Positions 1-5,863 of a stretch of DNA of 5,863 nucleotides are shown in pieces. The DNA lies in the NCBI GenBank assembly GCA_003501525.1, contig DNPI01000062.1, forward strand, positions 1-5,863, given 5' to 3'. The notes beneath the pieces were generated by a model, which saw nothing but the letters and a program-made list of their open reading frames with translations, had not been told where the DNA came from and searched no databases. A program made the translations under genes and the position numbers. Positions within the stretch are counted from its first letter, which is position 1; each line of letters starts with the position of its first letter. This DNA is from Planctomycetota bacterium. GTDB taxonomy: Bacteria > Planctomycetota > UBA1135.

Positions 1-257
1 GCCGCCCACGGTTCTGCGCCGGCTGCAGCCAAATCGCTCAAGCTGCGCCGAACAAGCTTCACCGCCATTTGCTCCGGATGACACCCTGTCGGCACATGCA
101 CCCCTTCTACAAGCTGGTCACATGTCTGCACTAATCTCCTCCCCTGAGGCGGCACCAAAACAGCACAATCATCTCCAGGGGGCGACAACCCCTTTCTTCT
201 ATTAAAGGAAGACTGGAAGATGGGGAGCAGCTCGTTTTCGCCCAGCACCTTCACCAT
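1..257 (-). CDS. thiL: Thiamine-monophosphate kinase, N-terminal part (runs off left edge)
   Basis: ThiL uses ATP to phosphorylate thiamine monophosphate to thiamine diphosphate, the last cytosolic step of cofactor synthesis. Only the first 85 codons are in the window. I translated the minus strand from ATG at 257 and saw the family's N-terminal landmarks: GENELLPIF near residues 6-14, the metal/ATP-binding GDDCAVL at 28-34, TCDQLVEGVHV at 45-55 (family form TTDMLVEGVHF), and SLSDLAAAGAEP at 72-83 (family form NLSDLAAMGADP). The usual Asn before LSDL is Ser72 here. The start is fixed by an AGGAGG ribosome site 9 bases upstream. GTG at 254 is a weaker alternative. The gene starts head to head with a pseudopilin gene, 3 bases away, and is downstream on the same strand from a ThiE-like gene whose product would supply its substrate. 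Recognition is firm; function is by homology. Confidence 0.92.
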   Translation of the reverse strand, partial: MVKVLGENELLPIFQSSFNRRKGLSPPGDDCAVLVPPQGRRLVQTCDQLVEGVHVPTGCHPEQMAVKLVRRSLSDLAAAGAEPWA

Positions 258-260
258 AAA

Positions 261-737
261 ATGATTCCTCCTCGCAACCAATCCATCCAAGGCTTAGCTC
301 GAAAGGAAGCATTGTGGGCTCTTCTTGGCTTTGCGCTCATTGCCTTGGTCATTCTAAAGACCTTTAGCGCAGAACTCGAAGCTGCATCTTCCAGAGAAGC
401 ACAAGACATGGTCGAAATCCTTGCTGCGCATCTCCACATAAACCTTGAAAGCCAAACAAACAATCCTGAGTGGTGGAAAACAGAGCTCCCCGCAGTAGGC
501 CCGGGCACACTTCCTCCTGTGCTGGCAGAAAACAACAAACCGCTTATGAGTTTCCTGCCACGTACATTTCCCCTCACTACAGATCCCTGGGGGCAGGCTT
601 ATATTTTCCAGGCTTATGAAATCGATGGTCGTATTGCTTTCTTCATATTCTCAACCGGACCATCTGGAGCACTACCAGAACATCCACGGAACGGGCTTCC
701 ATGGGTAAGAGAAATCCTTGGCCCAGCCTTGGGCTAG
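261..737 (+). CDS. GspG-like type II secretion / type IV pseudopilin
   Basis: A 158-residue protein with pseudopilin architecture. A short leader (1-11, ending IQG) is followed by L12 and a Glu at position +5 of the mature chain (E16), the classic prepilin-peptidase signature G|xxxxE. A hydrophobic helix follows at about 17-35 (ALWALLGFALIALVILKTF). The C-terminal domain holds DPWGQAY at 108-114 and FSTGPSG at 130-136, matching GspG's DPWGxxY and FSxGxDG. Pseudopilins are inserted in the inner membrane, cleaved by the prepilin peptidase, and assembled into a periplasmic pseudopilus. Oddities: the mature chain begins with Leu rather than Phe, the leader lacks a basic residue directly before the cleavage Gly, and the Asp-rich calcium loop of classical GspG is not evident. 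No good ribosome site precedes the ATG, but a short leader ending at the cleavage Gly supports it. No other secretion gene is visible, so the system served is unknown. Confidence 0.82.
   Translation: MIPPRNQSIQGLARKEALWALLGFALIALVILKTFSAELEAASSREAQDMVEILAAHLHINLESQTNNPEWWKTELPAVGPGTLPPVLAENNKPLMSFLPRTFPLTTDPWGQAYIFQAYEIDGRIAFFIFSTGPSGALPEHPRNGLPWVREILGPALG
267..272 (-). promoter_or_regulatory. Shine-Dalgarno site of thiL, inside the pseudopilin gene
   Basis: The plus strand reads CCTCCT, so the minus-strand transcript reads AGGAGG, a full Shine-Dalgarno core 9 bases before the ATG at 257. It decides the thiL start. The same six bases are codons 3 and 4 (Pro-Pro) of the pseudopilin on the other strand, so the site is embedded in an opposing coding region. 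It is the strongest ribosome site seen in the window. Confidence 0.8.
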
Positions 738-741
738 GGCC
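720..741. terminator. GC-rich hairpin over the convergent stop codons, possible bidirectional terminator
   Basis: GGCCC (720-724) plus AGCC (725-728) can pair with GGCT (732-735) plus GGGCC (737-741), giving nine base pairs with one bulged A (736) and a 3-base TTG loop. A simpler fold pairs GCCCA (721-725) with TGGGC (730-734). The hairpin spans the ends of the two convergent genes, where a terminator serving both strands would be expected. Neither side has a proper T-tract, so intrinsic termination is uncertain. It may only stabilise 3' ends. Confidence 0.35.
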
Positions 742-1333
742 CTCCCTCATTCCAGCCCTGGCAAACGGAACGGAAAGCAGCTGCATCGAAAACTGCGCGT
801 ACAACAGCCACCCCGTGTGCTCCGACTTCACGACAGGCAGCTGCCTGCTGTGCGCCCAAAACGCCACCCACAGCAATTATTGGCAAGCCAAAAGAACAGG
901 CTTCGCGCAGAACCTCCAGGCCTCTCGGGTTGAGCAATCCTTTTTTCTCTGGCGTCGACCATATTGGTCCAAAAAAAGCAAAGTCCACTCCTAAAGAGGC
1001 CGCGTGGCTCAACTCTTCGAGTTCGTGCAAAGAAACTCCAAAACGCGAGCCAGAAACTCTGGCCTTTAAAATTTCCCACGGCAGAGACCTCCATCCTCCA
1101 ATCAAAGCATCCGCCCCACACACATGCGCCCAGTCCGACCTCCCGTGAACAGCAAGAAATGGAGCCTCTTCAGCCAAAAAACGGAGGGAAGACATTGTCT
1201 CACGATCACCGCAAGAAGGGTTTCGAAAAGTCCACGCCTCTGCCTCTGCCGCTTGTTTAGCCCAAGCCTTCGCCACAGGAAGCCCGCCTAAGGCCGAGGC
1301 AACAGCCCAAACCCCCGAAGGGACTCCTCTCAT
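734..1333 (-). CDS. Thiamine phosphate synthase / TenI superfamily protein
   Basis: A 199-residue TIM-barrel protein. ThiE joins HMP-pyrophosphate to thiazole phosphate to give thiamine monophosphate; TenI relatives tautomerise the thiazole. Family motifs in order: TFRNP at 35-39 (position of ThiE's QLREK), AVHGRSDWAHVCGADAL at 61-77 (nucleotide/metal strand and dipeptide region), GVSLHELEE at 99-107 (family G-S-x-H), FFGPIWSTPEKKG at 120-132 (family GPxxxTxxK), AVGGV at 154-158 (AIGGI), and GAHGVAVVRAV at 171-181. The lysine of the REK motif and the usual NDR are not conserved (RNP, HGR), which looks more TenI-like than true ThiE. ATG at 1333 overlaps the preceding stop as ATGA, typical of translational coupling, and a weak GGGA lies just upstream. 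Its stop shares CTAG with the convergent pseudopilin. The family is clear; the exact reaction is not. Confidence 0.85.
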   Translation of the reverse strand: MRGVPSGVWAVASALGGLPVAKAWAKQAAEAEAWTFRNPSCGDRETMSSLRFLAEEAPFLAVHGRSDWAHVCGADALIGGWRSLPWEILKARVSGSRFGVSLHELEELSHAASLGVDFAFFGPIWSTPEKKGLLNPRGLEVLREACSFGLPIIAVGGVLGAQQAAACREVGAHGVAVVRAVFDAAAFRSVCQGWNEGGP

Positions 1334-3321
1334 TCGTCCCGAATTTCCTGAAACAGGACACCGAAATCTTGAACCCAATTCGACAGGTCCCCAGGATTCA
1401 CAGCTGTCTGGATTTTTATAGTTTCAGAATCTACTCGTTCAAAACCAGCTTGGCGCAATTGCGGATGCAACGAAAGCCTGTCTAATATCTCCGGAGCATC
1501 ACAAGAAAGAGTTTCTTTCCCATTCCAAGCAACACTTCCATTCTTCTTGGCCCAAGACTCAAGCGAATAAGACACATTTTGAGGTACAGGCGTCCGGCTG
1601 TTTTCCGCTAAACAATTCAAAACATCTTCAAGACTAAGTCCCTCCGCCAGACCACGATGAAGACTGCCAGGGGTAATGCGATAGTGGAAAAGATTTTCCG
1701 TTAATTCGCGATCTGCAAAACGGTCCATCATGTAGACAAGCTGGTGAGAGTTCTTATCCGGGAACAAAACAACTTCAAAATCTGGATTAACCACTAAGTG
1801 GCCAGATCCTGCAAGCTCCCTGCCCGATAGAATCCCCAGCAACTCAGCCCCATTTGGAGTTAGGCGGATTCCACAAGCTCGGCCATTCTCGTCATAGCCG
1901 ACATCCACAATGCCAAGCAAGTAAAGATACTTCCGAATCCATGTAAACAAATTCCAAGACAGAGATTTGAGATCGGCAGAACTTCGCACAGGGAAAGACG
2001 CCTTCTCCGTTGCCTCATTTTCTTCAGCACCCAACAGCGCCAAGTAGTGGTTCCTTGCGACAAACGGTAAAGCCATGGCGTCGTACCAGATTTCTGGATC
2101 TAATCTCTTGAGATAGCGAAGCGCAGTACGGCGAAGAAGCAACTGATGAGAGAGATCACCTGGCAAATCACGATCTTCAAGCAACCAATCGAGCATTATT
2201 CGCTGTTTATCCAGCAACGGAAGACCAAGAAAATCTTTCCCGTCTTCTGTAAGCCGAAAAGACCGCATCCCTGTTTTATCGATATAGCGGTAAGCCCGAG
2301 CAAAACGGTACTCTAACTCCAAAACTTCAAACCTACGGAATTCTCGACCAGGGTTAGGAATCAAATCTTGCGCGATTCGCTTTCCCGTGCTCTTAAAAAT
2401 GCTACCTCGAACAGTAAATCTCACTGTCTCGCCTTCTACAAAGCTTGCGAAACGAGAAAAGTTTGAGACAAAACCAACGCCCATGCCAGCGTCAGAACTT
2501 GGGGCTATTTCATTATTTCGCGCAGCCCGCTGCAAAAAAGCTAGAACAGCTTCATTGAACAAGATGGCAACGGGACCACGGTGCCGAATACCAAAGGGCT
2601 CGAAATCCAAATCCCCCAAAGTCCCTAATGAAGCTTCTTCCAAACCATTGCGGAGCATGACAGGGTTCAGGTCAGGGCTGATATCTGCCAATTCACTGAG
2701 AGGTAGTACTCCCCCATATTCCATGGCAACCACTCGGAAAAATACCTGGAGCTCCTTGTCCAGAGCATCGATCCTGGCGCAAAGCGCACTGTCATCAGCC
2801 AAAAAACGATACATTTTTCGAGCTTTTTCAGCCTCGCCATCTTCTGCAAAATGTTGCTCTAGCCAACCACGCAAACTCAATATCTTCGAAAGATTATCAC
2901 TGCTCTTTTTCGAACCGCCCAAAGCCTGAGAGACCTCTATCGGAACACCCCAATATTCAGTCGGCTTCCCGTTTTCCGCTGGCCTCATGTAACAAGCTAG
3001 GCCCAGCCCGACCAAATCGCTCAAAGCTCCCCTCACGGCCCGACCCTGAATCCCTTCTTTGCCTGCCGCCTTTCGAACTTCCTCGATTTTCATGGCACGG
3101 CCTGGGGCAGACATTAAAGCTCGGAAAACTCTGTCCGCCGCCCCTTCGACCCCGCCGAGCACCCCCGAAACGGTGGAAGATTCGCCCATCCCTGCCCGCA
3201 AATCTCTTAACAATTCCTGCCTTCTCACCGGTGGCTCACCGCCAACCCACAAATCGTGCAACCCTGTCAGTTCACCAGAAGAACGGCGTGCCAAGCTACG
3301 CCTTAGGCTAAGACGTTTCAT
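1330..3321 (-). CDS. Helicase-associated-domain protein, p52/Tfb2-like partner of XPB
   Basis: A 663-residue protein of unproven function. Residues about 509-596 form a module homologous to the N-terminal domain of the adjacent XPB. Both contain YRITPxS, a GLS...VL...L segment, SRxPVPxN and a following Trp (here FHYRITPGS at 545-553, SRTPVPQN at 575-582). The rest looks helical with winged-helix-like units: about 62-127 (DRVFRALM to WGVP), and two similar wing-like motifs, FRLTEDGKDFLGLP at 355-368 and IRLTPNGAELLGIL at 485-498. No Walker motif or nuclease motif was seen, so it is probably a structural or regulatory partner. In TFIIH the p52 subunit binds XPB through a domain resembling XPB's own N-terminus; this protein could play that role (inference). 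ATG at 3321 overlaps the XPB stop by 14 bases, with GGGAAG 9 bases upstream. Its stop overlaps the ThiE-like start by 4 bases. Confidence 0.85.
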   Translation of the reverse strand: MKRLSLRRSLARRSSGELTGLHDLWVGGEPPVRRQELLRDLRAGMGESSTVSGVLGGVEGAADRVFRALMSAPGRAMKIEEVRKAAGKEGIQGRAVRGALSDLVGLGLACYMRPAENGKPTEYWGVPIEVSQALGGSKKSSDNLSKILSLRGWLEQHFAEDGEAEKARKMYRFLADDSALCARIDALDKELQVFFRVVAMEYGGVLPLSELADISPDLNPVMLRNGLEEASLGTLGDLDFEPFGIRHRGPVAILFNEAVLAFLQRAARNNEIAPSSDAGMGVGFVSNFSRFASFVEGETVRFTVRGSIFKSTGKRIAQDLIPNPGREFRRFEVLELEYRFARAYRYIDKTGMRSFRLTEDGKDFLGLPLLDKQRIMLDWLLEDRDLPGDLSHQLLLRRTALRYLKRLDPEIWYDAMALPFVARNHYLALLGAEENEATEKASFPVRSSADLKSLSWNLFTWIRKYLYLLGIVDVGYDENGRACGIRLTPNGAELLGILSGRELAGSGHLVVNPDFEVVLFPDKNSHQLVYMMDRFADRELTENLFHYRITPGSLHRGLAEGLSLEDVLNCLAENSRTPVPQNVSYSLESWAKKNGSVAWNGKETLSCDAPEILDRLSLHPQLRQAGFERVDSETIKIQTAVNPGDLSNWVQDFGVLFQEIRDE

Positions 3322-5014
3322 GTTCTGTTTCTTCCCGCGTTACAGCAAGAGATCCCGCAGTCATAATTTGATATGCATAACCTTGCTCGGTTAAAAATCG
3401 CTGCCGCTTTTCGGCATAATCCTGGTCGGAAGTCGCCTCGGTAACGAGCGAATAGAAGGTCGCCCTCGAACCATCAGATTTCGGGCGCAAAACCCGACCC
3501 AGACGCTGCGCCTCTTCCTGGCGAGAACCAAAAGTACCACTTACCTGAATTGCAACATTTGCATCAGGAAGATCTATCGCGAAATTTCCCACTTTACTCA
3601 CGAGAAGAATTCTTTCTCGCCCTTCCCTGAATGCTTGATAAAGATCCTCCCTTTCCGGGGTCGGCGTTTTCCCCGTAATAACGGGGCATCCGACTTCTTC
3701 CTGCAACACTCTTAGCTGATCCAGATATTGCCCAATAATGAGGATTCTTTCGCCAGCGTGTTTTGCTAGCAGCGCATGTAGGCACTCAACTTTTCCCGGA
3801 TTCTCCGACGCTAGGCGGAATTTTTTCCGCGACTTGGCACCTAAATATTCCAGCCTCAACTCTTCGTCCATGGGAACCCTAACTTCGGCGCAATCTACAG
3901 CCGCGATGTATCCTCGACGCTCAAGATCTTTCCACGGGGCGTCGTAACGTTTCGGCCCAATAAGACAAAAAACGTCTTCTTCTTTCCCGTCTTCTCTAAC
4001 AAGCGTTGCGGTTAATCCCAATCGTCGCCTTGCTTGAATTTCGGCCGTCGCACGAAACACTGGAGCCGGCAAGAGATGCACCTCATCGTAGACAATTAGT
4101 CCCCAGTCACCCTGGTCAAAAAGCCCAAAATGGAGGAAATCTTCGCTTGTCGAGCGCCGATAAGTCATTATTTGGTAAGTTGTTAGGGTAACCGGTCGAA
4201 TTTCTTTGCTGTCTCCGGAGTATTCTCCAATTTGAGAATCTTCTAACCAAGTTCGCTCTAAAAGCTCTTGCCTCCATTGACGCAAGGCCACTGTGTTAGG
4301 AGTGAGAATCAAGGTTTCAGTACCAATAGCTGCCATAGCAGCAATGCCAACAACCGTTTTCCCAGCGCCACAGGGCAAAACCACAACGCCACTGCCTCCT
4401 TCTACGCGTCCATCCATGTGGAAATTCCCCACCGCTTCCTCCTGGTAAGGACGGAGAGAGAAGTCATCCCCAGACAAAGTTGTATTTCGCAGCCGAACAT
4501 CCAGCGGAGCCCCTGAACGATACCCCGCATGGTCCTCTAAGGGGAAGCCAAAAGCGATAAGCCGCTCCTTGAGAAGGCCCCGGTGAGCAGGATCCACCGT
4601 CGCCCCACCATCACCATCGGGGACAACCAGCTCGGCCATCTTTTCGTCGTGAAGAAGTTCCTTTAGGACCTTCGGCTCACGGCACTCCAAGTGCAGTTTC
4701 CCTCCAGGCCCTTTACACAAACGAAACAGCCCACACCTTTCAAACCAAGTACGAACCTCGGTGCGGAAATTATCCGGGACAGGGTAGCGGCTTTCACGCT
4801 CGAGAAAATCCAACACTTCACTTGAGCTCAACCCCGCGGCAGCAGCATTCCAGATCGAAATTGGAGTTATCCGATAGGTATGGAGATGCTCGGGCGATTT
4901 AACCAACTCTGCGAAAGGGAGCAACCAGTCCCTCATCTCCACGAAACGAGGATGAGCCGTTTCGAGAATCAGGGTTAAGTCACCCTGGAGGATTAGAGGC
5001 CGATCTTCGGCCAA
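3308..5014 (-). CDS. XPB/ERCC3-type superfamily 2 DNA helicase
   Basis: A 568-residue DNA-dependent ATPase/helicase; XPB opens DNA in nucleotide excision repair and, in eukaryotes, at promoters. From TTG at 5014: an XPB N-terminal module at about 6-97 (HTYRITPISIW, SRYPVPDN), RPYQEEAV at 188-195, Walker A LPCGAGKT at 213-220, VYDEVHLLPAP at 308-318 (the DEVH box of XPB), LTAT at 334-337 followed by the XPB-specific RED motif (340-342), a thumb-like insertion at about 362-405, LVSKVGNFAIDLPDANV at about 471-487, and motif VI with QRLGRVLR at 503-510. All catalytic residues expected are present. The start is uncertain: TTG at 5014 gives the N-terminus usual for bacterial XPB and a 35-base overlap with the UvrA-like gene, whereas TTG at 5083 would add 23 residues and a 104-base overlap. 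Neither has a good ribosome site, so translational coupling is likely. The neighbours suggest a DNA-repair or remodelling complex. Confidence 0.95.
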   Translation of the reverse strand: MAEDRPLILQGDLTLILETAHPRFVEMRDWLLPFAELVKSPEHLHTYRITPISIWNAAAAGLSSSEVLDFLERESRYPVPDNFRTEVRTWFERCGLFRLCKGPGGKLHLECREPKVLKELLHDEKMAELVVPDGDGGATVDPAHRGLLKERLIAFGFPLEDHAGYRSGAPLDVRLRNTTLSGDDFSLRPYQEEAVGNFHMDGRVEGGSGVVVLPCGAGKTVVGIAAMAAIGTETLILTPNTVALRQWRQELLERTWLEDSQIGEYSGDSKEIRPVTLTTYQIMTYRRSTSEDFLHFGLFDQGDWGLIVYDEVHLLPAPVFRATAEIQARRRLGLTATLVREDGKEEDVFCLIGPKRYDAPWKDLERRGYIAAVDCAEVRVPMDEELRLEYLGAKSRKKFRLASENPGKVECLHALLAKHAGERILIIGQYLDQLRVLQEEVGCPVITGKTPTPEREDLYQAFREGRERILLVSKVGNFAIDLPDANVAIQVSGTFGSRQEEAQRLGRVLRPKSDGSRATFYSLVTEATSDQDYAEKRQRFLTEQGYAYQIMTAGSLAVTREETEHETS

Positions 5015-5863
5015 GGGGAGGCAGAGGAAAACACGGATAAGTATTCCGCCAATCCAGTTCCAGGAAGGCGGAAAGATAGCCAATCATTGTAGATGAGACC
5101 TTCTCAGCCTCCAAGCGGCTAAGGCCAGCCAAAAAGGGGCCTGCTCGCACACAAATATTCTTCGGCTCAAGCGCAAGAAGCGGAGCTAAAAAAGCTGCTC
5201 CACGTGGCAGTCTCCTCATTTCACTATCCAAGGGCAAATCCCCCATCCCGCATGCGATGGCCCTACCCAAAACATCCGAAATTGATGAGGTCTCCAAGAA
5301 ATGTTCGTGAAGATCGCGCAGCGTAGCCGCTGGCAAATCAGTCCATGCTAGGCCGCGCACCTGCAGCAAAGCACATTCAGCTGTCCACCCCGCCCCAGCA
5401 CACTCGCGACAAGGAAGCGAAAGCTGAGGATGAACAGACACATGTCCCTTGCCGCGACAAGAGTCACACCCTCTCCCCTTCGGGCCTCGCCGGAGATCAA
5501 GCTCACTGTAGGCCCGCAATTTCGCTTCTTCTGTACTCAAATATTGAGCTCTTAAAAGCCCCTCTAATCCCAAAGCTTCTCGCAAAATTTCATTACCCGC
5601 CGCAGGTTTGGGATTACCCCAGCTCTTGAAGTCAAACGATAGCGGCAATTCAGAAGGAACTTTCTCGCCCGTTGATTCCGAAAACAATTCTGGGTCAGTC
5701 CACACATGACTACCCACCGAATCCCCAGTCAACCCCGCTGCGAGCGCAACCCCTAAAGACGGTGGCAATCCTGAAAGCGGTTGGTCATGGAGAAGCACGA
5801 CACCTTCTAAAGGTGATTGCAGCCAACCACAGAGCCGTGCCACCCGCCGCTCCCACTCAGACA
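4980..5863 (-). CDS. Degenerate UvrA-like protein, C-terminal part (runs off right edge)
   Basis: The frame is open to the right edge, so the true start is outside; a GTG at 5843 is only an internal candidate, and residues here count from it. UvrA features in order: LLHDQPLSGL at 17-26, placed like the Walker B/D-loop LDEPSIGL of the first ATPase domain with Glu replaced by Gln; LLRAQYLSTEEAKLRAYS at 96-113, like UvrA's lRxxfAxtxeAkxRgy; a zinc module GCDSCRGKG...LPCRECAGAG (Cys 126, 129, 145, 148), like UvrA's second zinc finger; RGLAWTDLPAATLRDLHEHF at 163-182; LPRGAAFL at 212-219, where UvrA has LSGGEAQR; and AGPFLAGL at 234-241, where it has DEPTTGL. No second Walker A (GxSGSGKS) lies between Walker B and the zinc module, a distance of about 106 residues against over 200 in UvrA. 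The fold and zinc site are kept while ATPase motifs have decayed. The frame is intact over 294 codons, so it looks like a working non-catalytic paralogue rather than a pseudogene. Confidence 0.78.
   Translation of the reverse strand, partial: SEWERRVARLCGWLQSPLEGVVLLHDQPLSGLPPSLGVALAAGLTGDSVGSHVWTDPELFSESTGEKVPSELPLSFDFKSWGNPKPAAGNEILREALGLEGLLRAQYLSTEEAKLRAYSELDLRRGPKGRGCDSCRGKGHVSVHPQLSLPCRECAGAGWTAECALLQVRGLAWTDLPAATLRDLHEHFLETSSISDVLGRAIACGMGDLPLDSEMRRLPRGAAFLAPLLALEPKNICVRAGPFLAGLSRLEAEKVSSTMIGYLSAFLELDWRNTYPCFPLPPLGRRSASNPPG

Noticed and set aside
195..210. TATTAA near 200-205 as a -10 box for the pseudopilin
   Set aside because: No plausible -35 element at the right distance, and it lies in well-conserved thiL coding sequence. 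Too weak to call.
251..577. Minus-strand frame opposite the pseudopilin
   Set aside because: No family motifs, and its Ser/Arg-rich composition is typical of an antisense shadow. The pseudopilin frame has the prepilin signature and DPWGxxY.
701..994. Plus-strand open frame continuing past the pseudopilin
   Set aside because: It is antisense to the ThiE-like gene, which shows clear family motifs. The Cys-rich stretch is a by-product of the opposite frame.
1334..1378. Upstream TTG start at 1378 for the ThiE-like gene
   Set aside because: It would add 15 residues without family similarity and a 49-base overlap. ATG at 1333 gives the typical ATGA coupling and the expected protein length.
2387..2929. 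A 180-codon open frame on the plus strand
   Set aside because: It lies antisense to the 663-residue protein, is rich in Ser, Lys, Arg and Pro with no recognisable domain, and has no ribosome site. It is a shadow of the real gene.
5400..5468. Four-cysteine module as a GspE/PilB ATPase zinc finger linked to the pseudopilin
   Set aside because: The spacing and flanks (the lRxxYxxTEEAKLRxYS segment before it, CxxCxGxG inside it, and the L..LRDLHEHF segment after it) fit UvrA's second zinc module. No secretion-ATPase motifs are present.
1330..5863. Reading the helicase cluster as an anti-phage defence system
   Set aside because: No nuclease, toxin, sensor or mobility gene is visible, and the neighbours are housekeeping genes. 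Repair or remodelling is the simpler reading, though defence cannot be excluded without the flanks.

Overview
The window is almost wholly coding. It carries six genes: four in a tight, overlapping series on the minus strand, one on the plus strand, and a second minus-strand start at the left edge. Both edges cut a gene. No RNA gene, insertion sequence, CRISPR array or long repeat was seen. The only gap between genes is 3 bases (258-260), so no stretch over 300 bases lacks a gene.

Right to left on the minus strand: (1) 5863-4980, the C-terminal part of a strongly degenerate UvrA-like protein; (2) 5014-3308, an XPB/ERCC3-type DNA helicase with all its signature motifs; (3) 3321-1330, a 663-residue protein whose C-terminal module is homologous to the N-terminal module of the neighbouring XPB, resembling the XPB-p52 pairing of eukaryotic TFIIH; (4) 1333-734, a thiamine-phosphate-synthase/TenI-like barrel protein. 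Each start lies inside the end of the previous gene (overlaps of 35, 14 and 4 bases), which argues for one translationally coupled operon. Its promoter would be beyond the right edge.

Left part: a plus-strand GspG-like pseudopilin (261-737) meets the ThiE-like gene tail to tail, the two sharing a CTAG in which both stop codons are read. Head to head with the pseudopilin, only 3 bases away, starts thiL (thiamine-monophosphate kinase, 257 to beyond position 1). Its strong Shine-Dalgarno lies inside the pseudopilin's codons 3-4. ThiE makes the substrate of ThiL, so the two flanking thiamine genes belong to one pathway although the pseudopilin sits between them.

Organism: a bacterium of roughly balanced GC content, probably with a two-membrane envelope (pseudopilin) and from a lineage that keeps a bacterial XPB. 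Bacterial XPB is known from Actinobacteria, Spirochaetes and scattered other phyla. The pseudopilin argues against Actinobacteria, and a Verrucomicrobiota-like or Spirochaetota-like source is a low-confidence guess.

Most interesting point: the trio of ATPase-degenerate UvrA paralogue, XPB helicase and p52-like XPB partner looks like a compact DNA-processing module, perhaps a bacterial nucleotide-excision-repair or TFIIH-like machine. Its function is inferred from homology and gene order only.
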